A stretch of DNA of 64,000 nt. It comes from Bradyrhizobium niftali (GTDB lineage: Bacteria; Pseudomonadota; Alphaproteobacteria; Rhizobiales; Xanthobacteraceae). Positions 59,045-64,000 of this stretch are shown here, piece by piece. The stretch covers positions 1 to 64,000 of the forward strand of contig NZ_SPQT01000013.1 of the NCBI RefSeq assembly GCF_004571025.1, in the 5' to 3' direction. A program made the translations under genes and the position numbers. The notes under the pieces are model-generated. The model made no database searches and had not been told where the DNA came from. It saw only the letters and a list, made by a program, of their open reading frames with translations. Position 1 is the stretch's first letter; each line of letters starts with the position of its first letter.

Positions 59045-59562
59045 CAGGGTTTTGGCAACAGCTTCAGGCCAGGTGCCGGCGACTTGCCCTCGTGCGAATG
59101 CCCCGCCCCTTCCGCCGGAATTTCGATCCAGCGGCTGACGCCGGTCTCGCATTCCTGGACGACGGGAAAGTACAAAGTCGTGTTCGGCTTCAGGCTGTCG
59201 GTGAGGAAGCTGCTGATGACGAACTCGTCGTAATTGTGATCCGGCAGCTTGCCGCCGGACCACGCCACCTCCTTGACGCCGGAGGAGAGCTTGTTGCCGT
59301 GATAATCGTACTCATTGGCGTATTTGCCTTCGACCACGTCGACGCTCCAGCCCGCCTTCGGCATCGGCTTCACCGCGATGACGCCTTCCGGGATCTGGAC
59401 GCGGATCTTCACCGTGGGCGAACCCGCGCAGCCATGCGGCACGGCGAAGACGGCCTTATAGTACGAGCCAACCGCCGCCTGCTTGGTCTCCAGCGTGACA
59501 TGCGCCGACGCCGGCGATGCGGCGAGTGCAGCGATCAGGATCAGGCAGGATTTCTTCGACAT
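59044..59562 (-). CDS. pcuD: YcnI-family copper-binding protein (DUF1775)
   Basis: A 172-residue periplasmic protein with a signal peptide (MSKKSCLILIAALAASPASA) whose first mature residue is histidine (HVTLETKQAA), as in YcnI proteins, where this histidine binds copper. Further conserved segments: AVFAVPHGCAGSPTVKIRVQIPEGV, KPMPKAGWSVD, FPVVQECETG. The start could also be the ATG at 59586 that overlaps the preceding stop; the ATG at 59562 gives a better signal peptide. It overlaps the CopC-CopD gene by one base. The name pcuD is assigned from the described operon order and is less certain than pcuC. Confidence 0.85.
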   Translation of the reverse strand: MSKKSCLILIAALAASPASAHVTLETKQAAVGSYYKAVFAVPHGCAGSPTVKIRVQIPEGVIAVKPMPKAGWSVDVVEGKYANEYDYHGNKLSSGVKEVAWSGGKLPDHNYDEFVISSFLTDSLKPNTTLYFPVVQECETGVSRWIEIPAEGAGHSHEGKSPAPGLKLLPKP

Positions 59563-59582
59563 GTTCAGCACCCTCGACAACG

Positions 59583-60014
59583 TCATTTGATCAGGATCGG
59601 CGATTCAATGCTGACATGATCGGCCTCGGAGATCGAAATTCCGAGGCCCAGCATCCAGCGTCCCGGCGTCAATTGCGCGACCTTCACATGCCAGCTGTCC
59701 TCGCCGTCGCGCGAAGCCTCGACCGGTGCGAGCTTCCTGCCAGACTGGTCCACGAGCGTCACCGACACGGCTTTAGCCGTGAGCGGCGCCTCGTCCGTCG
59801 TCTCGAGCTGGATCGCGATCTCGACCGGACCAGCCCGGCCCGGCGAGACCGTGACATTGGCCATCGCCTTCTCGGTATGCAGATGGGTGAAGAAACTGTC
59901 GTCGTCGGTCGCCGCAGCAAGCGGTGTCGCGGCAACCGACAGCAACGCAGCCATCGCGAGCGCAAGGCCCACGAAATATCGAGGCAAGGTCATCGGGGAC
60001 TTGATCCGTTTCAT
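59583..60014 (-). CDS. YtkA-like periplasmic protein
   Basis: A 143-residue exported protein with an uncleaved or weakly cleaved leader (LPRYFVGLALAMAALLSVAATPLAAA) and a single YtkA/FixH-like domain. THLHTEKAMANVTVSPGRAGPVEIAIQLE, AKAVSVTL, DSWHVKVAQLTPGRW align almost one to one with the C-terminal domain of the CopC-CopD fusion in the same operon. The His-rich FFTHLHTEKAM could bind copper. It lies between the PCuAC and YcnI genes, overlapping the former by one base (TGATG). The described five-gene pcu operon does not, as far as I recall, list such a protein. Confidence 0.8.
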   Translation of the reverse strand: MKRIKSPMTLPRYFVGLALAMAALLSVAATPLAAATDDDSFFTHLHTEKAMANVTVSPGRAGPVEIAIQLETTDEAPLTAKAVSVTLVDQSGRKLAPVEASRDGEDSWHVKVAQLTPGRWMLGLGISISEADHVSIESPILIK

Positions 60015-60535
60015 CACATCTTCATTCCCGAATGATCAGGCATTTTCTTCATCATGTGCCCGCCGTCGCCGGGCGCCTGCGCGCCGACGCCCTGGACGTC
60101 CAGGGAAACGGCGACCTTGCCGGCCTTCTCGAACTGAAGCGTCACCGGCACCTTGTCGCCCTGCTTGAACGGACCCTTCAGCTCCTGGAGCATCAAATGA
60201 TAGCCGCCGGGCGCGAACTTCACGGTCTTGCCCGGCTCGATCAACAGCCCCTTGTCGAGCTGACGCATCTTCATCACGCCATTGTCCACCGCCATCTCGT
60301 GGACCTCGGCCTTGCCGGCGATATCGGCGGAAACGCTGACCAGCCTGTCCGCCACTGTGCCCTTGTTCTCGATGGTGAGATAGCCGCCCGCGACCTTGGC
60401 GCCACCAGGCGTCGCCCGGCTCCAGGCCTGCGAGATGACGAGATCGCCGGCCTTGACGTCGTCGGCATGCACCGGGGCTGCAAACATTGCGGCGGAGAGC
60501 GCTGCGAGCGTGAGCATGCGTGACAGCTTATTCAT
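60014..60535 (-). CDS. pcuC: PCuAC-type periplasmic copper chaperone
   Basis: Delivers Cu(I) to the CuA centre of cytochrome oxidase (CoxB, ScoI partners in B. japonicum). The 173-residue protein has a signal peptide (MNKLSRMLTLAALSAAMFAAPVHA). It has the PCuAC copper motif: His79 and Met81 in VHEMAVDNGVMKM with Met90, and HLM at 113-115. A C-terminal His/Met tail (HMMKKMPDHSGMKM) adds possible sites. In B. japonicum, loss of the pcu operon impaired aa3 oxidase, symbiosis and nitrate respiration, and pcuC alone restored these. Confidence 0.92.
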   Translation of the reverse strand: MNKLSRMLTLAALSAAMFAAPVHADDVKAGDLVISQAWSRATPGGAKVAGGYLTIENKGTVADRLVSVSADIAGKAEVHEMAVDNGVMKMRQLDKGLLIEPGKTVKFAPGGYHLMLQELKGPFKQGDKVPVTLQFEKAGKVAVSLDVQGVGAQAPGDGGHMMKKMPDHSGMKM

Positions 60536-60576
60536 GTCGTTTGCCTTTCTTGTCGTCGTGAACATCATCCCGCCCG

Positions 60577-63036
60577 TCAGAACGTGTACTTGCCGGCGAG
60601 AACGAAGGTTCGCCCCGGGAACGGATGGAACAGGAAATACTGCTCGTTGAAGAGATTATCGATGCCGAAGTCGAACGCGAGATTCTTCGTCGCGTTATAG
60701 TGCATCTTCAAGTCCACAACGAAAAAGTTATCGAACGCGCCGTAGACGTGGGAGACACGATCGGTGTTGTCCAGCGTCGAGTACTGCTTGCCGCTGTAGC
60801 GTGCGGCAACGGTATAGGCCCAGTTCTCGTTCGGCCGATAGGTGACGCCCAATTTGGCGCGCCAGTCCGGGACGTAGGGCACGCGCTTGCCGACGACGGT
60901 CGTGGCAAGATTCGTCAGAGGATCGAAACCGGCCCAGCCCGCGTCGGCCAGGATTCGCGAGTCGACATAGGTCACGCTGCCGAACAACTGTAGACCGTTG
61001 ATGAGAACGTTGTCCTTATCGGCGGACAACTCGACACCCTGCAACCGGATCGCATCGACATTGCTGAACGTGGTTGCGCTCTGGGTCGCGTTGATCATGT
61101 TGGTTTGCGCGATGATCGCGTTGTTGGTCCGCTCCCTGAACACGGTCAACCGGACTCGACCATCATTCCAGTGACGCTCGATATTGAGCTCGCCGGTAAA
61201 GTCCTGCTCGGGTTTCAGGAAGGGATTGGCCACCGTGATCGTATTGCCGACGGTCACGTTCTGATAGAGTTCGAGAACTGTCGGGTAGCGATAGGCCTCG
61301 CCGAAATTGACCGTGATGTTCCAATCCTTGTTCGGGTCGTAGGAGAGCGACGCCTTCGGCGAGAAATTCGTCGACGCAAGGCCCGGCTGGTTCTTCGTGA
61401 ACGACGAGGTGATGACACCCGCCCCGCTGGCCAAGGTCACGACGTTCTGACCATCGAGCGATTGCCAGGTCTCCAGCCGCCCGCCCAAGGTCAATTTCAG
61501 ATTGGGCTGGATTTTCCAGGCATCCTGAAGCCAAAGCGCGCCGGTGCGCGTTTCCCCCTGACTGTTCGCGTAAAGCTGCCCCGTGCCGGTCGCGGCCTGA
61601 TACCAGACGGCCGAGCCATAGGTCGGGTTTTCCAGGCGGTACCGGTCGCCGTGGATGCCGAAGCTGATCTCGTGCGCCCCGCCGTAACCGAGCGGACGCC
61701 AGATGCCCTTGGCGTCGGCGTTCTGCCAGTTGGTGCCGTCCATGCGCTGGATCTTGCCGTTCTGCGAGAAGCCGACGCCGGTGGGAGTTACGGTATAGGG
61801 ATTGAGCTGGGCGTCCTCGAGATAGTTGTAGCTCGAGGCCGACAGATCGAAATCGAAAGTGCCTTTGGTGTCGCTCTTGATCGCGACCGCGTTGCTCACA
61901 TGGGTTTGGTCCCAGATATATTTGGCGTTCGCGAAGGTCGTGATGTTGTTGAAGGTCGGCAGCCCGGTCGCCGCCGACCGCAGGTAGGTCTGCGGATCGG
62001 AGACCTGATGGTTGTTCCAGATCCCGAATGAATAAGTCGCCTGCACTTGCGCCGTCACGTCATAGGCGAGGCGGATATTTCCGGAAGTCTGCTGCGAATG
62101 CGCGAGGATGCCCGTGCCGACAACATTGGCGGGAACGCCTTGCTTGTTCAGCGCAGGAAACGTGCCGGTCGTACCGGCCGGGATCGTGCTGCTCGTCGTA
62201 TAGGTCAGCGGCTGCTGAAAACTGTCGAGATAATTGGCGCTGACAAGCCAGGACAGCCTGCCGTCGCGATTGCCCGCGGCCGCACTGGTCTGGCTGGTCA
62301 CGTAGGTGTCCTTGGTGCCGTACTGATTCCACGGCATCACCGAGACCGTTTCCTTGGCGACCGCAAATGGCTTGTCCGGCATCTTGGACGAGATCAGCAA
62401 TACGCCGCCGATCGAGTTGCCGGGATAGGCCGCGGCGAACGGGCCATTGAGGTAGTCGATCCGACCGATCGCTTCAGGCGAGATCAGGTTCCATCTTGGC
62501 GAGGAGTTCGTGTTGTTGTTGCCGATCAGCGCCGAGATGAGGAGGTCGTCGTAATAGATCAGCGTGCGCGCGCTCGAGTTCACGCCCCAGCTTCGCGTCG
62601 CCAGCACCGCCTGGTTGTCGCCGTCGTTGCGTTTCCGTACCAACAGGCTCGGCATGTATTTGACGGCGTCCTCGGGGTCCTTGAGGTTGATGGTCTCATC
62701 CACCTCTTTCGCGGTTATGCTGAATGACCGCTGCGGCAATTGATAGCGCGCCACCGCAACCGGCGGCTCCAGTGATGCGCGGGCACCGCCCGCCCCCTGC
62801 TCGCCCGTGACGGTGGGAGCCGCCCGCTCGCTGGCGGGCTTTGCCGACCGGCTCCTGGCGGCGGCCGTACTCACCGCCGGCTTGCGTGGCTTGGGTTGAA
62901 CTGCGGCGGGCGCGTCGACGGTCACCGGCGGCAGCACTGCACTGCTGTTTTGGGCGAAGGCTCCGCTCGACGACGCAAGCAGCGCGGCCTGAACGGCAAC
63001 GACGCTCACGCCACGGCGGGCATGACGACGTAACAT
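60577..63036 (-). CDS. pcuB: TonB-dependent outer-membrane receptor, probably for copper
   Basis: An 819-residue receptor. A signal peptide (MLRRHARRGVSVV...SGAFA) leads into a Pro/Ala/Lys-rich spacer (residues about 30-90), a plug domain (DPEDAVKYMPSLLVRKRNDGDNQAVLATRSWGVN) and a 22-stranded barrel ending DLKMHYNATKNLAFDFGIDNLFN...GRTFVLAGKYTF. The terminal phenylalanine is standard. Ligand specificity cannot be read from sequence; the copper role follows from the operon. A further ATG at 63081 would lengthen the leader. Confidence 0.9.
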   Translation of the reverse strand: MLRRHARRGVSVVAVQAALLASSSGAFAQNSSAVLPPVTVDAPAAVQPKPRKPAVSTAAARSRSAKPASERAAPTVTGEQGAGGARASLEPPVAVARYQLPQRSFSITAKEVDETINLKDPEDAVKYMPSLLVRKRNDGDNQAVLATRSWGVNSSARTLIYYDDLLISALIGNNNTNSSPRWNLISPEAIGRIDYLNGPFAAAYPGNSIGGVLLISSKMPDKPFAVAKETVSVMPWNQYGTKDTYVTSQTSAAAGNRDGRLSWLVSANYLDSFQQPLTYTTSSTIPAGTTGTFPALNKQGVPANVVGTGILAHSQQTSGNIRLAYDVTAQVQATYSFGIWNNHQVSDPQTYLRSAATGLPTFNNITTFANAKYIWDQTHVSNAVAIKSDTKGTFDFDLSASSYNYLEDAQLNPYTVTPTGVGFSQNGKIQRMDGTNWQNADAKGIWRPLGYGGAHEISFGIHGDRYRLENPTYGSAVWYQAATGTGQLYANSQGETRTGALWLQDAWKIQPNLKLTLGGRLETWQSLDGQNVVTLASGAGVITSSFTKNQPGLASTNFSPKASLSYDPNKDWNITVNFGEAYRYPTVLELYQNVTVGNTITVANPFLKPEQDFTGELNIERHWNDGRVRLTVFRERTNNAIIAQTNMINATQSATTFSNVDAIRLQGVELSADKDNVLINGLQLFGSVTYVDSRILADAGWAGFDPLTNLATTVVGKRVPYVPDWRAKLGVTYRPNENWAYTVAARYSGKQYSTLDNTDRVSHVYGAFDNFFVVDLKMHYNATKNLAFDFGIDNLFNEQYFLFHPFPGRTFVLAGKYTF

Positions 63037-63120
63037 GAGACATTCCTGACGCCGGCTTTCTTCCCGGCTGTTCGACAGCATCAATCGCCAGCGGACGAAC
63101 CGCGGCGACACCGAAGGTCG

Positions 63121-63507
63121 TCAGGAAAAGCTTGGAGGCGCACGCGCCTGGGCACTTCCGCCCTTTTGGACGGAAACAGCGGACGTCTCCGCCACGTGCC
63201 ACGTCACGCGCTCGGCGTGGCGGAAGGGAACGGCCAGCGCAACCTCTGGCGACGAACCGAGCGACGCGTTGGCCTGGGCCAGACAGCAGAGCGCACACGC
63301 AGCGCCATGCGCGGTTGGGGTGCCGGTCTGATCGTTCAGGCCGCCCTGTTCATTCGCACTGTGGCAGATGACGGCGGCAGACAGCGGATCGGCCACAGCC
63401 TGACCGGCCGCCCAACAGGCGGCAATCGGCGCCAGCACCTGCATCACCAGGGCGAGCAGGACCAGGGGTAGGAATTTTTGCAGCCGAGCGCGCATCCACC
63501 GAACCAT
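63121..63507 (-). CDS. pcuA: DUF2946 periplasmic Cys/His-rich protein
   Basis: A 128-residue exported protein at the head of the copper operon. The signal peptide is LQKFLPLVLLALVMQVLAPIAACWAA. The mature part carries CHS and HGAACALCCLAQ, the conserved cysteine/histidine cluster of DUF2946, well suited to bind copper. The name pcuA follows from position as first gene; I cannot confirm it. The start could be 63507 or 63495, neither with a clear ribosome-binding site. Confidence 0.75.
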   Translation of the reverse strand: MVRWMRARLQKFLPLVLLALVMQVLAPIAACWAAGQAVADPLSAAVICHSANEQGGLNDQTGTPTAHGAACALCCLAQANASLGSSPEVALAVPFRHAERVTWHVAETSAVSVQKGGSAQARAPPSFS

Positions 63508-63679
63508 TCGTTCGTGCGCTAACTAAACACCTCGCCGGGACCCGAGTCGAGGTCAGTTCCGCCGCCCGCTTGGTCCAGCGCAAATTTGCCGAAAACTGTG
63601 GTCGGAGCGCCCCATCGGGGGCGGGTCCGGCATTTGAGGCAGCCGACGCGCCTCGCCCATCCACAGATTTCTTATATTT

Positions 63680-63697
63680 GTCATATGCTTACATGAC
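63680..63697. promoter_or_regulatory. Inverted repeat upstream of the copper operon
   Basis: GTCAT and ATGAC flank eight bases (ATGCTTAC) in an AT-rich stretch, about 170-190 bp before the first copper gene. It is a candidate operator; the regulator is unknown. Confidence 0.4.
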
Positions 63698-63769
63698 TAA
63701 GAGCCCGATCGTTTCGTCAGCTGCTCTTATTTTGAACAATCGTTGCTGAAAATGATGACAAGTGAGAAA

Positions 63770-63953
63770 AGTTGATCTAGCATCCCTCTTGCTCAGGCTG
63801 GCCGAGAGGTCGAAGTCTGGTGGTCCAAGTCTCGGGAGGAGCCCCTGGCGCGCAAAACGCAGCGTCGCCCCGTCAATCAAGAGCAAATCTTAGAATCGGG
63901 GATAATAGGGTCGACACAATTTTTGAGCGGGGCTAGGGCCCCGCTCTTTTTTT
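63770..63953 (+). ncRNA. Candidate small RNA divergent from the copper operon
   Basis: The stretch has no plausible protein frame but shows structured elements: TTGCTC (about 63789) can pair with GAGCAA (about 63891), CCGAGA with TCTCGG inside that, and the strand ends in a strong terminator. It also contains TGGCCGAGAGGTCGAAG (63799-63815), which matches the D-arm consensus of tRNA-Ser, without the rest of a tRNA. The 5' end is not defined, and no known RNA family was recognised. Confidence 0.45.
63925..63953 (+). terminator. Strong rho-independent terminator
   Basis: GAGCGGGGC-TAGG-GCCCCGCTC is a perfect 9-bp stem followed by seven T on the forward strand. No gene on that strand precedes it within the window, which points to an untranslated transcript. 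Confidence 0.9.
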
Positions 63954-64000
63954 GTCTGCATGGCGCTTACGCCGATGAATGTCTCCCCCAATCCGGTCGA

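Larger units (their letters stand above)
63508..64000. other. Divergent intergenic region upstream of the copper operon
   Basis: No protein gene is supported in these 493 bp. The left part must hold the copper-operon promoter, the centre is AT-rich with an inverted repeat at 63680-63697, and the right part looks like an untranslated transcript ending in a terminator. Confidence 0.5.

Noticed and set aside
63799-63815. tRNA-Ser gene
   Set aside because: Only a D-arm-like stretch matches. There is no acceptor stem, no anticodon arm and no T-loop sequence nearby.
63960-64000. Start of a protein gene at the right edge (ATG at 63960)
   Set aside because: The ATG follows a terminator T-run directly, with no ribosome-binding site, and only 13 codons are visible.

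Overview
The window reads as a GC-rich alphaproteobacterial chromosome, most likely Bradyrhizobium or a close relative. The evidence is gene order rather than any single marker: gltX-gltA, the run bamA-lpxD-fabZ-lpxA-lpxI-lpxB, rpsB-tsf-pyrH-frr-uppS-cdsA-dxr-rseP, dnaE, proS-lolC-lolD, and a copper-limitation operon resembling the pcuABCDE operon described in B. japonicum. A GTAGGGTGGGC-type palindromic intergenic repeat fits the same group. REGION 1 (1-6.8 kb): the left edge holds the end of an unidentified element whose terminal 239 bp is perfectly duplicated in tandem and which truncates comEC. Next come a DUF2171 protein, an MHS-family transporter, an SPW-repeat membrane protein, a small conserved protein, a type I glutamine synthetase and a SnoaL-like protein. 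REGION 2 (6.8-11.6 kb): glutaminyl- and glutamyl-tRNA synthetases and citrate synthase, closed by a clear terminator. REGION 3 (11.6-18.8 kb): a hypothetical gene, then a ROK regulator with a complete sugar-type ABC importer (binding protein, two permeases, ATPase) and an SDR dehydrogenase, mostly with overlapping stops and starts. REGION 4 (18.8-34.2 kb): one long reverse-strand block for lipid A synthesis, outer-membrane assembly (BamA), envelope stress proteolysis (RseP), isoprenoid and phospholipid precursors (Dxr, UppS, CdsA), ribosome recycling, UMP kinase, EF-Ts and ribosomal protein S2. A KTSC-domain gene on the opposite strand interrupts the lpx part. REGION 5 (34.2-41.9 kb): a periplasmic pseudo-caspase with a very proline-rich tail, a Tat-exported beta-carbonic anhydrase, a lipoprotein and dnaE.

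REGION 6 (41.9-53.9 kb): an accessory block between dnaE and the lol genes. It carries a 32-residue peptide gene, an Omp25-like porin, a transglutaminase-like gene with a damaged 5' end, an MFS transporter, an epoxide hydrolase remnant, three secreted proteins of poorly known function (ClpP-like, HExxH, unknown), a DUF6854-like protein, a TetR/EamA pair with matching operators and a divergent HTH/oxidoreductase pair. Parts of it, around 47.5-49.7 kb, look AT-richer than their surroundings. REGION 7 (53.9-64 kb): lolD, lolC, proS and a six-gene copper operon (DUF2946, TonB receptor, PCuAC chaperone, YtkA-like protein, YcnI-like protein, CopC-CopD-YtkA fusion). A candidate small RNA with a strong terminator lies divergent to that operon at the right edge. 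No tRNA, rRNA or CRISPR array was found. The observations I rate highest are the inactive caspase, the paired YtkA-like domains in the copper operon, the element end in comEC, and the candidate sRNA.
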